Origin: Flavobacteriaceae bacterium UBA3179
Lineage (GTDB): Bacteria > Bacteroidota > Bacteroidia > Flavobacteriales > Flavobacteriaceae
Assembly: GCA_002364245.1 (NCBI GenBank)
Contig: DEXR01000010.1
Span: forward strand, 1 to 36,649
DNA: 36,649 bases
Direction: 5' to 3'
This document shows, one piece after another, positions 30,488-36,649 of the stretch. The notes under the pieces were generated by a model. It did no database searches and was not told where the DNA came from. It was given only the letters and a program-made list of their open reading frames with translations. A program made the position numbers and the translations under genes. Each line of letters starts with the position of its first letter. The first letter of the stretch is position 1.

Positions 30488-32299
30488 ATGAAAAAGAATT
30501 TAATATTTATTGGCCTTGCCTTAGTAGTAGGGGTATTGGGAGGATGGCTCATATTTGGAGGGTCAGGAAATGATGAACAGGCGATAAAGGACTTGTCGGA
30601 TATGTCAGATTCGCACGATCATTCAGGTGAAAGTGCTGAGCAGATGTGGACTTGCTCAATGCACCCACAAATTATGCAACCCGAACCTGGCGATTGCCCA
30701 ATCTGCGGAATGGACCTCATTCCAGCTGAGGCTGGAGCAGACGGTCTGTCTGCGGATGAGATTAAGATGACCGAAAATGCAATGGCACTGGCTAACATAC
30801 AAACGTCGGTCGTAGGACAAAGTCAGATGGGTAGTGGCACATTAAAACTATCTGGAAAGATAAAGCCCAATGAAGAATCCAACGCTGTGCAGGTCACCTA
30901 TTTTGGTGGAAGAATTGAAAACCTCTATGTTAATACTACAGGAGAACGTGTAGGTGCCGGACAGCGTTTAGCAACTATTTATTCACCTGAATTAGTTTCT
31001 GCCCAACAAGAATTACTCACGGCTGCATCGTTGAAGGAATCACAGCCAGCACTCTATAAAGCTGTGAGGAATAAACTAAAGCTTTGGAAACTTTCTGAAA
31101 AGCAAATTAATGCTATAGAGACCGCCGGAAAAGTGCAAGAAAATTTCCCTGTTTATGCAACCGTTTCTGGGACAGTAACGCATAAAATGGTAGAAGAGGG
31201 TGACTATGTAAAACAAGGACAACCATTATATAAAATAGCAAATCTCAATACGGTTTGGGCAGAATTTGATGCCTATGAGAATCAGATTGCTTCCTTGAAA
31301 GTTGGTCAAACCATTAAAGTGACTACCAATGCGTATCGCAATGAAGTATTTGATGCAAAAGTTTCATTTATTGACCCTTTATTAAATTCTTCTACACGTA
31401 CCGTCGTAGTTAGAGCAGTACTTAAGAATAAGAACGACCTATTTAAACCAGGTATGTTTGTCGAAGGTAAAATTGAAGGTGCTCAAGAAAGCACTTCAAG
31501 TAAAATAACAGTTCCTGCTACAGCTGTGATGTGGACTGGTGAACGTTCTGTGGTTTATGTTAAAACTAATCCTAACGAAGCTATTTTTGAAATGAGAGAA
31601 GTCTTACTCGGTAATGCCAATGGAGACACCTATACCATAATTGAAGGTCTTCAAAATGGTGATGAAGTGGTAACTAATGGCACGTTTACAGTAGATGCTG
31701 CTGCACAATTACAAGGCAAAAAATCTATGATGAACACAGCTGGTGGCAAAACAATGACCGGTCACGAAGGGCATTTAGGTATGCAAGGAAACAATTCTGG
31801 AGATAGTAAGGAGAATGCTGACCATTCAGAAATGAAAGAAAGGATAGCTGTTTCAAACAAATTTCAAGGCCAGTTAAAACAGGTGTTTGATGATTATATT
31901 CTTTTAAAAGATGCTCTGGTTAATGATGATGCCAAAAATGCACAACAAGCAGGAAAACAAATAATACAATCCCTGAAAAATGTAGATATGAAGTTGTTAT
32001 CCGATGAAAAAGCACATAACCATTGGATGACAATTCAAAAGGAATTAAATACTTCGGCAAACGCAATTTCAAGTAATACGGATATTTCAAAACAAAGAGG
32101 GCATTTTAAGCATTTGTCTGCGCATATGATAAGTAGTGTACAGCTCTTTGGGGTCAATGAAAATATTTATATCCAGTTTTGTCCAATGGCAGACAATAAT
32201 AAGGGAGCGTACTGGATAAGTTTAGAGGAAGAAGTCCGTAACCCATATTATGGCGAAGCAATGTTAACCTGTGGTGAGGTTAGAGATACGTTAAAATAA
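30488..32299 (+). CDS. cusB: CusB-type efflux adaptor with N-terminal metal-binding domain and C-terminal DUF3347 domain
   Basis: 603 residues, longer than the usual 400-450. Order: a membrane anchor or signal (about 4-24); an acidic His linker; a heavy-metal-binding domain (MWTCSMHPQIMQPEPGDCPI with CGMDL; C56, H59, C70, C73); the membrane-fusion core with lipoyl/barrel parts (YFGGRIENLYVNTTGERVGA, SGTVTHKMVEEGDYVKQGQP); a C-terminal membrane-proximal domain (EGLQNGDEVVTNGTFTVDAA); a Met/His linker; and DUF3347 (about 455-603) ending FCPMADNNKGAYW and NPYYGEAMLTCGEV. It links CusA and the TolC channel and would bind Cu(I). The DUF3347 tail ties the three free DUF3347 proteins to efflux. Confidence 0.93.
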   Translation: MKKNLIFIGLALVVGVLGGWLIFGGSGNDEQAIKDLSDMSDSHDHSGESAEQMWTCSMHPQIMQPEPGDCPICGMDLIPAEAGADGLSADEIKMTENAMALANIQTSVVGQSQMGSGTLKLSGKIKPNEESNAVQVTYFGGRIENLYVNTTGERVGAGQRLATIYSPELVSAQQELLTAASLKESQPALYKAVRNKLKLWKLSEKQINAIETAGKVQENFPVYATVSGTVTHKMVEEGDYVKQGQPLYKIANLNTVWAEFDAYENQIASLKVGQTIKVTTNAYRNEVFDAKVSFIDPLLNSSTRTVVVRAVLKNKNDLFKPGMFVEGKIEGAQESTSSKITVPATAVMWTGERSVVYVKTNPNEAIFEMREVLLGNANGDTYTIIEGLQNGDEVVTNGTFTVDAAAQLQGKKSMMNTAGGKTMTGHEGHLGMQGNNSGDSKENADHSEMKERIAVSNKFQGQLKQVFDDYILLKDALVNDDAKNAQQAGKQIIQSLKNVDMKLLSDEKAHNHWMTIQKELNTSANAISSNTDISKQRGHFKHLSAHMISSVQLFGVNENIYIQFCPMADNNKGAYWISLEEEVRNPYYGEAMLTCGEVRDTLK

Positions 32300-32363
32300 T
32301 CAGGGTTAGAGTTAATTGGTAAAAGCGGATTCTTCAGCCTTTAATATTTTAAAGAGGAGAAAG

Positions 32364-32546
32364 ATGATGAGTGAAAGTAGAAGAAATAGAAGAAAAAACA
32401 AGAAAAATACATATAAACAGAAAAATCCGATTACAAAAAAAGATAAGGTTATCGGAATTTCAGCGATGATAGGATTATTTATTGCTGCTGTAATACTAAT
32501 CATATATCTAAATTTAGATTTTATTAGGCATTTTTTCAACCTATGA
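32364..32546 (+). CDS. Small basic single-helix membrane protein
   Basis: 60 residues from the ATG at 32364. That start has a strong Shine-Dalgarno-like run (AGAGGAG) 4 bases upstream, which is unusual for this genome; a TTG-started 76-residue version is less likely. A strongly basic N-terminus (RRNRRKNKKN) is followed by one helix (VIGISAMIGLFIAAVILIIYL). It overlaps the AraC gene by ATGA, so the two are translationally coupled. Function unknown; it might hold the regulator near the membrane, which is speculation. Confidence 0.7.
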   Translation: MMSESRRNRRKNKKNTYKQKNPITKKDKVIGISAMIGLFIAAVILIIYLNLDFIRHFFNL

Positions 32547-33109
32547 ATAATACCATCCACATAAAAAATATGGTCTGTCCGAGATGTATATCCGCAGTTT
32601 CCCAAATTTTGGTAGGATTGAACATTGATTACAAAGCTGTCAAGTTAGGAGAAGTAGAATTGGTTTCGATGCTCAATGAATTCGAAAAAAAATCTTTGCA
32701 AAAAAAGCTACAAAATGCAGGATTTAGTTTGATTGACGACCGTAAAAGTCAGCTTATCGAGCAAATGAAGAATTTGGTAATTGAGAAGATACATTATTCT
32801 AATGAAAAGACCGAATTAAAATGGGCAGATATTGTTACTGGCGAACTTAACTTGGATTATAAATATTTAAGTTCCCTATTCTCGTCTGTCGAAAGCATCA
32901 CGTTTGAGCAATACATCATCAACCAAAAAATTGAACGTGTAAAACAACTTATTGTCTATGATGAATTAACCTTGAGTGAGATAGCTTTTCAATTACATTA
33001 TAGTAGCGTTGCGTACTTAAGCAATCAATTCAAAAAAGTAACGGGAATGACACCTACGCAGTTTAAGAAATCTGTGGACAAAAACCGAAAATCATTGGAT
33101 GAGATTTAA
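32543..33109 (+). CDS. AraC-family regulator with N-terminal CxxC (HMA-like) sensor, second copy
   Basis: 188 residues. The sensor region starts at once with IHIKNMVCPRC (C12, C15), followed by about 60 residues of HMA-like pattern. Then come a helical linker and the AraC HTH region (TLSEIAFQLHYSSVAYLSNQ, then KVTGMTPTQFKK). It is paralogous to the protein at 7806-8387 over its whole length. The gene sits right after cusB and the small membrane gene, so it may sense cytosolic Cu(I)/Ag(I) and control this cluster. Metal binding is inferred from the CxxC alone. Confidence 0.88.
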   Translation: MNNTIHIKNMVCPRCISAVSQILVGLNIDYKAVKLGEVELVSMLNEFEKKSLQKKLQNAGFSLIDDRKSQLIEQMKNLVIEKIHYSNEKTELKWADIVTGELNLDYKYLSSLFSSVESITFEQYIINQKIERVKQLIVYDELTLSEIAFQLHYSSVAYLSNQFKKVTGMTPTQFKKSVDKNRKSLDEI

Positions 33110-33191
33110 GGTTTTTTACCACTTTTAATGGAACATTTTAAATCAATAGATAATATAATGATTTACCAATAAATTGAATTAAGATATCAAA

Positions 33192-33839
33192 ATGAAATTT
33201 GACAGAAAGAAACATTGGGAAACAGTTTACGAAACTAAAAATCCAGACCAGGTAAGTTGGACCCAAGAAATACCAAAAACTTCACTGGAGTTTATACGTT
33301 CGTTCAAACTAAATAAAGATGCAAGAATTATAGACATTGGTGGTGGCGACAGTAAACTGGTCGACTATTTACTTGAAGAAGAATATAAGAACATTACTGT
33401 ACTTGATATTTCAGAAAAAGCAATTGCGAAAGCTAAAAAAAGACTGGGAGAAAAGGCGAGTAAAGTAAATTGGATTGTAAGCGACATTATCGAATTTGAA
33501 CCTGACACATCTTTCGATGTTTGGCACGACAGGGCAACTTTTCATTTTCTTACAACTGATGACCAGATTAAAAAATATATTAAGATAGCGTCAAAATTTG
33601 TACGTGGTTATTTAATAATAGGAACCTTTTCACAAAATGGACCAAAAAAATGTAGCGGACTTGAAATAAAACAATACAATGAAGAGGAATTAACATCGGA
33701 ATTAAAAAAAGGATTTGACAAAATTCGCTGTGTAACAGAGGGCCACACAACACCATTTAATACCATACAGAATTTTCTGTTTTGTAGTTTTAAAAGACAA
33801 TTAACTGTAAAGCCAGCAATACCTTCACCCACAAGCTAA
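33192..33839 (+). CDS. Class I SAM-dependent methyltransferase
   Basis: 215 residues with a Rossmann-like core. Motif I is IIDIGGGDSKLVDYL (46-60), the motif II region is ITVLDISEKAIAKAKKRLGE, then IVSDIIEF and FDVWHDRATFHFLT. The start MKFDRKKHWETVYETKNPDQ and the WHDRA block recall small thiopurine-type or metal/metalloid-associated methyltransferases. The substrate is unknown. The last dozen residues (TVKPAIPSPTS) look unlike the rest and may be read-through into new sequence after a rearrangement. The gene lies between the copper and mercury modules and has gaps on both sides. Confidence 0.85.
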   Translation: MKFDRKKHWETVYETKNPDQVSWTQEIPKTSLEFIRSFKLNKDARIIDIGGGDSKLVDYLLEEEYKNITVLDISEKAIAKAKKRLGEKASKVNWIVSDIIEFEPDTSFDVWHDRATFHFLTTDDQIKKYIKIASKFVRGYLIIGTFSQNGPKKCSGLEIKQYNEEELTSELKKGFDKIRCVTEGHTTPFNTIQNFLFCSFKRQLTVKPAIPSPTS

Positions 33840-33948
33840 AAGAACAGATGCGCATTTTGGCAGTTTAAGTTTTTACAAAAACACAAATCAAAACAAAAGA
33901 AACATAATGACTAAAATTTATCTATCATTTCACATTTGTATTTTAGCA

Positions 33949-33979
33949 TTTGCTTAAATAAGAAATAATTGTAACTTTG
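33949..33979 (+). promoter_or_regulatory. Consensus Bacteroidetes promoter of the mercury-type operon
   Basis: TTTG (33949-33952), a spacer of exactly 19 bases, then TAACTTTG (33972-33979), a perfect TAnnTTTG. The repressor ATG follows 4 bases later, so the transcript is probably leaderless or nearly so. The spacer contains CTTA-AA-TAAG, a possible site for the ArsR-type repressor encoded next. Upstream (33840-33948) no gene is seen. Confidence 0.8.
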
Positions 33980-33983
33980 CCTT

Positions 33984-34358
33984 ATGAAAAATAATTCTTG
34001 CATAAGACAACAGGCAGATATTGAACAGATAAACCGTTGTAAAAAGACAGTTTCAGAATTAAACGAAGCATTTGATTATTTAGCAAATGGACTTTCATTG
34101 GTTGGAAATAGTGTAAGGCTGAAAATTCTTTACCTACTCTTTGAGGAAAAAAGACTTTGCGTTTGTGATTTAAGCGACATTCTCGGAATGAACATTTCTG
34201 CCATCTCTCAACATTTGAGAAAAATGAAGGATAGAAATTTATTGGAAACCGATAGAGAAGCCCAAACCATTTTTTACTCACTAACCCCTGAATATTCAAC
34301 ATTGTTAAATCCGTTTTTTGAAATACTCGATAAAAACAAAGTTTTAGAAACGATATGA
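33984..34358 (+). CDS. ArsR/SmtB-family metal-sensing repressor (CadC-like)
   Basis: 124-residue winged-helix repressor that would leave its operator on binding a thiophilic metal. The DNA-reading helix is in MNISAISQHLRKMKDRNLLE. The alpha-3 metal site is LCVCDL (C59, C61), and N-terminal cysteines are present (C6, C19). This matches the layout of CadC (C7, C11, C58, C60), which senses Cd/Pb/Zn, more than short ArsR proteins. It overlaps merTP by ATGA, so it is autoregulated with the transport genes. No MerR is present. Confidence 0.9.
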   Translation: MKNNSCIRQQADIEQINRCKKTVSELNEAFDYLANGLSLVGNSVRLKILYLLFEEKRLCVCDLSDILGMNISAISQHLRKMKDRNLLETDREAQTIFYSLTPEYSTLLNPFFEILDKNKVLETI

Positions 34359-34957
34359 AACGTGAGAACAAATTAATTGGTGTAGGTTTACTTGCTGCTA
34401 TTACTGCTTCATTATGTTGTATTACACCCGTTTTGGCTCTAATTGCAGGAACAAGCGGAATTGCTTCAACATTTTCGTGGATAGAACCTTTTAGACCTTA
34501 TCTAATCGGGCTGACAATTTTAGTTCTTGGTTTTGCTTGGTATCAAAAACTAAAACCTCAAAAAGAAATTGACTGCGAATGTGAAACAGACGAAAAACCA
34601 AAATTTATACAATCAAAAAAGTTTTTAGGAATTGTAACTGTATTTGCAATTATAATGCTGGCATTTCCATATTATTCATCCATTTTTTATCCAGATAATA
34701 AAAAAGAAGTAGTCATTGTAAACCAATCAAATATTCAAACTGTAAACTTTAATGTTCAAGGAATGACTTGTGCTGGCTGTGAAGAAAGCATAAAACACGC
34801 TGTAAATGAATTGGACGGTATTATAAATGTAACCCCTTCGTATGAAAAGGGAAGTACCTTCGTAGAGTTTGATAAGTCTAAAACCTCTAAGATAGCTATT
34901 GAAAATGCAATTAATTCTACAGGTTATAAAGTGACTGGCAAAAAAGAAATAGAATGA
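34355..34957 (+). CDS. merTP: Mercuric transport fusion protein MerTP, copy 1
   Basis: 200 residues joining MerT-like and MerP-like parts. Three membrane helices are present. The first has the Cys pair LCCITPV (C21, C22), and a cytoplasmic loop has DCECE (C74, C76). A C-terminal HMA domain carries QGMTCAGCEESI (C139, C142) on the periplasmic side. It would pass Hg(II) from the HMA cysteines to the helix cysteines and into the cytoplasm. A mercuric reductase is not visible, so the metal could differ. It overlaps both neighbours by 4 bases. Confidence 0.92.
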   Translation: MKRENKLIGVGLLAAITASLCCITPVLALIAGTSGIASTFSWIEPFRPYLIGLTILVLGFAWYQKLKPQKEIDCECETDEKPKFIQSKKFLGIVTVFAIIMLAFPYYSSIFYPDNKKEVVIVNQSNIQTVNFNVQGMTCAGCEESIKHAVNELDGIINVTPSYEKGSTFVEFDKSKTSKIAIENAINSTGYKVTGKKEIE

Positions 34958-35175
34958 AAACTATATTAAAATCAGAAATTACTTGTCCGAAATGTGGACA
35001 CAAAAAAGAAGAAGAAATGCCGACGAACGCTTGTCAATTCTTTTACGAGTGCGAGAATTGCAAGACGGTTTTGAAACCTAATGAAGGGGATTGTTGTGTC
35101 TATTGTAGTTATGGCTCTGTAAAATGTCCTTCTATTCAAGAGAAAGAAAGTTGTAATAATTCCAGTTGTTGCTAA
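34954..35175 (+). CDS. GDCCVxC-domain cysteine-rich small protein
   Basis: 73 residues with 12 cysteines: TCPKC, NAC, YECENC, the diagnostic EGDCCVYC, VKC and an SCC tail. It looks like a zinc-ribbon-type or thiol-rich metal-binding protein. In some organisms the family contains selenocysteine; here all positions are Cys codons. It overlaps merTP by ATGA, so it is coupled to mercury transport and may receive the incoming metal (inference). Confidence 0.9.
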   Translation: MKTILKSEITCPKCGHKKEEEMPTNACQFFYECENCKTVLKPNEGDCCVYCSYGSVKCPSIQEKESCNNSSCC

Positions 35176-35194
35176 ACAATATAATTTTCAAATT

Positions 35195-35581
35195 ATGAAA
35201 TCGGAAGAGCACAAATTACCCACTGATTTAATCTTGGATATTAAATCCAGATTAAAAACTTTGAGTGGTCAATTAAACGGCATTGTTAAAATGCTTGATG
35301 AAGGAAAGGACCCCGAACAAATAAACATACAGTTCAAATCCATTGATAAGGGGATTCAAAAAGCACATTACTTACTGTTGGACGAAGTCTATCGAAAAGC
35401 ACTTGCTATTGGAATTGTAAAGGCCGTGGACTCTTGCCCAGGAAATTGTGGCAATGAAGATAAAATTGAATATTTAAAAAGTGAATTCCCCAATTTGGAA
35501 TTATCCGATTTGACCAATCGCTTAAAAGAAATCCAAACCATTGAAACCAGATTAAAAAACTACAACGAAAAAAAAGACTAA
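35195..35581 (+). CDS. CsoR/RcnR-family repressor lacking the canonical metal ligands
   Basis: 128 residues. The all-helical DUF156/CsoR fold is clear from RLKTLSGQLNGIVKMLDEGK (19-38) and the following helices. Aligned with CsoR, the Cu(I) ligands Cys-His-Cys fall on P40, V65 and A69, so the usual site is absent. Two cysteines occur further on in SCPGNCG (C81, C85). The 30-residue helical tail beyond that is longer than usual. It probably binds another metal or signal through C81/C85, or is a degenerate repressor. A C-tract operator candidate lies just downstream of its stop. Confidence 0.85.
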   Translation: MKSEEHKLPTDLILDIKSRLKTLSGQLNGIVKMLDEGKDPEQINIQFKSIDKGIQKAHYLLLDEVYRKALAIGIVKAVDSCPGNCGNEDKIEYLKSEFPNLELSDLTNRLKEIQTIETRLKNYNEKKD

Positions 35582-35587
35582 AAAAAG

Positions 35588-35621
35588 TTTGGTGACCCCC
35601 TACCTTACGTTCTCATCTTTG
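35588..35621 (+). promoter_or_regulatory. Possible promoter with CsoR-like C-tract operator before the thioredoxin gene
   Basis: TTTG at 35588-35591, then GTGACCCCCTACC, then CATCTTTG (35614-35621), close to TAnnTTTG with one mismatch and a 22-base spacer. ACCCCCTA (35595-35602) resembles the C-tract half of CsoR/RcnR operators. Only one half is clear, without a matching G-tract. Confidence 0.4.
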
Positions 35622-35649
35622 TTCCATTATTAATTTAAACTTAAATAAG

Positions 35650-35919
35650 ATGAAACGACAAATCGAGATTTTTACAGCAGGTTGCCCAGTATGCGAGCCT
35701 GTGGTACAATTAGTAAAGGAGACAGCAGGAAAGGACTGCGAAATCACACTTCACAATCTGTCCGAGCAATGCGAAAGTAAAATCTGTGTTTCAAAAATGA
35801 AGGAATATGGGGTTACAAGAGTTCCTGCAATTGCAGTTAACGGGGAGCTATTGAATTGCTGCACCAACATCGAAATCACAAAAGATGATTTGGCAAACGC
35901 GGGAATAGGAAGCTGTTAG
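35650..35919 (+). CDS. Small thioredoxin/glutaredoxin-like protein
   Basis: 89-residue thioredoxin-fold protein with the redox or metal motif CPVC (C12, C15). It has the cis-proline element TRVPAIAVNG (about 57-66) and extra cysteines (ESKICV, LLNCC, terminal C). The length and pattern match the small thioredoxin-family proteins found in Bacteroidota mer loci. It could exchange thiol-bound metal or keep MerTP reduced. It lies two bases before the second merTP. Confidence 0.87.
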   Translation: MKRQIEIFTAGCPVCEPVVQLVKETAGKDCEITLHNLSEQCESKICVSKMKEYGVTRVPAIAVNGELLNCCTNIEITKDDLANAGIGSC

Positions 35920-35921
35920 GT

Positions 35922-36536
35922 ATGGCAATTAATAAATTGAACAAAAAAGCATCTATGGGGACTGCTGTATTTTCAGCAGTTTCCCTTAAACTATGCTGCT
36001 GGGGTCCTTTGCTACTTACAAGTGTAGTTGGTATTAGTGGGAGTTCTGTGTATTTTTCCTGGCTCGTCACATTGAAACCTTATCTGTTGGTCATAGCATT
36101 TTTGTCATTGGGATTGGCTTTTTTTCAGGTTTATAAAAAAAAGGGAGGGGAAGATTGTAGCAATTGTGAAACTGATAAGCCATCATTTTTTAAATCGAAA
36201 TTCTATTTGTGGTTGGTTACAGCGTTTGTTGTTGTAATGACATTGGTTTCTTATTATCCACAAATATTTCACTCAACGACCACAAAAGAACTTGTTGCAA
36301 CAAACAATACCGATATTCAAACTGTAAAGTTGAATATTGAAGGAATGGTATGTTCGGGTTGTGAAGAAAACATCAGCCATTCGGTAAACAAAATTGATGG
36401 GGTTACAAATGTATCTACGTCTTATGAAGAAGGGGCTTCAATTATAGAATTTGATACCACTAAAACGAATGTTGATGAGATAAAAAAGGCCATTGAGTCA
36501 AAAGGGTATTTGATTACAAATACTAAAGACCGATAG
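35922..36536 (+). CDS. merTP: Mercuric transport fusion protein MerTP, copy 2
   Basis: 204 residues with the same layout as the first MerTP: a helix with KLCCWGP (C25, C26), a loop with DCSNCE (C79, C82), and a C-terminal HMA domain with EGMVCSGCEENI (C144, C147). The two copies differ throughout, so the duplication is not recent. The thioredoxin-like gene precedes it by 2 bases. The reason for two transporters is unknown; they may differ in metal or regulation. Confidence 0.9.
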   Translation: MAINKLNKKASMGTAVFSAVSLKLCCWGPLLLTSVVGISGSSVYFSWLVTLKPYLLVIAFLSLGLAFFQVYKKKGGEDCSNCETDKPSFFKSKFYLWLVTAFVVVMTLVSYYPQIFHSTTTKELVATNNTDIQTVKLNIEGMVCSGCEENISHSVNKIDGVTNVSTSYEEGASIIEFDTTKTNVDEIKKAIESKGYLITNTKDR

Positions 36537-36585
36537 ACACGTTCCCATTGTGATGATAAGAGACATAAATCGTAAATGACCTATT

Positions 36586-36643
36586 CCAATTGGTTAGTAA
36601 TAATTTGTGAAGAGCAAATTCTACAAATCATTCAGCATATTAC
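36586..36643. promoter_or_regulatory. Inverted repeats in the gene-free right end
   Basis: The last 113 bases hold no supported gene. They contain the palindrome CCAATTGG (36586-36593). An outer GTAATA/TATTAC pair (36597-36602 and 36638-36643) encloses AATTTG/CAAATT (36602-36620). The alternative ATTTGT/ACAAAT (36603-36628) would compete with the inner stem. The word TTGGTTAGTA also occurs before hairpin 3 of the array. Too little follows to say whether it is a terminator or a promoter region. Confidence 0.3.
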
Positions 36644-36649
36644 GTAACA

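Noticed and set aside
32312..32605. Minus-strand 97-residue hydrophobic frame
   Set aside because: It is antisense to the small basic membrane gene and the AraC start; the plus strand has a Shine-Dalgarno site and coupled ATGA overlap.
33110..33135. Terminator after the second AraC gene
   Set aside because: GGTTTTTTACC has only a 3-bp stem with the T run in the loop, too weak to call.

Overview
The window looks like a chromosomal or plasmid-borne metal-resistance island of a member of the Flavobacteriia (Bacteroidota). The evidence is the AT-rich composition, Bacteroidetes-type promoters (TTTG, about 19 bases, TAnnTTTG), few Shine-Dalgarno sites, and many protein families typical of that class: HYC_CC_PP proteins, DUF3347, DUF2911, the haem-binding domain, FecA-like TonB receptors, MerTP fusions and GDCCVxC proteins. 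There is no rRNA, tRNA, transposase, integrase, replication gene or CRISPR array. Every name is read from motifs, since no search could be run.

Left part (1-8988, minus strand). A tightly packed run, transcribed right to left, starts with a Met-rich lipoprotein, a DUF2933-like membrane protein, a small HMA metallochaperone, a SHOCT protein, a DUF5676 membrane protein and a lycopene-cyclase-domain membrane protein. It continues with a universal stress protein, a type II NADH dehydrogenase, an archaeal-type (type II) GAPDH, a class I aldolase and a dicarboxylate symporter cut by the window edge. Upstream lie a WG-repeat protein, an AraC regulator with a CxxC metal-binding N-terminus, and a HYC_CC_PP protein.

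Middle (9149-24772). A FecA-like TonB receptor (minus) diverges from a second HYC_CC_PP protein (plus). Two Fur-type 7-1-7 boxes flank the receptor promoter. A long plus-strand copper-efflux cluster follows: CusA-type RND pump, TolC-type channel, a multicopper oxidase fused to a CopB-like outer-membrane barrel, an APC permease, a Met-rich lipoprotein with NPEM repeats, SHOCT, two DUF302 proteins, three DUF3347 proteins and a haem-binding-domain protein.

Right part (24773-33839). A 490-base gene-free stretch holds a tandem array of four long, GU-tolerant hairpins. It is followed by a 45-residue Cys-containing membrane protein, DUF2231, an FMN-binding glutamate-synthase-like protein, a K+-channel-like protein, an NTF2-like protein, DUF2911, PepSY and DUF305 proteins, and then a CusB adaptor carrying its own C-terminal DUF3347 domain. 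A small membrane protein, a second CxxC-AraC regulator and a methyltransferase close this part.

Mercury/thiophilic-metal module (33949-36536). A CadC/ArsR-type repressor with a textbook promoter, MerTP, a Cys-rich GDCCVxC protein, a CsoR-family repressor lacking all canonical copper ligands, a CxxC thioredoxin-like protein and a second MerTP. No merA is visible.

Working model (inference): CusCBA exports Cu(I)/Ag(I). The multicopper oxidase, Met-rich lipoproteins and DUF3347 proteins bind or detoxify periplasmic copper, and the two CxxC-AraC proteins sense it. The class I aldolase, alternative GAPDH and NDH-2 could replace copper-sensitive steps of central metabolism.
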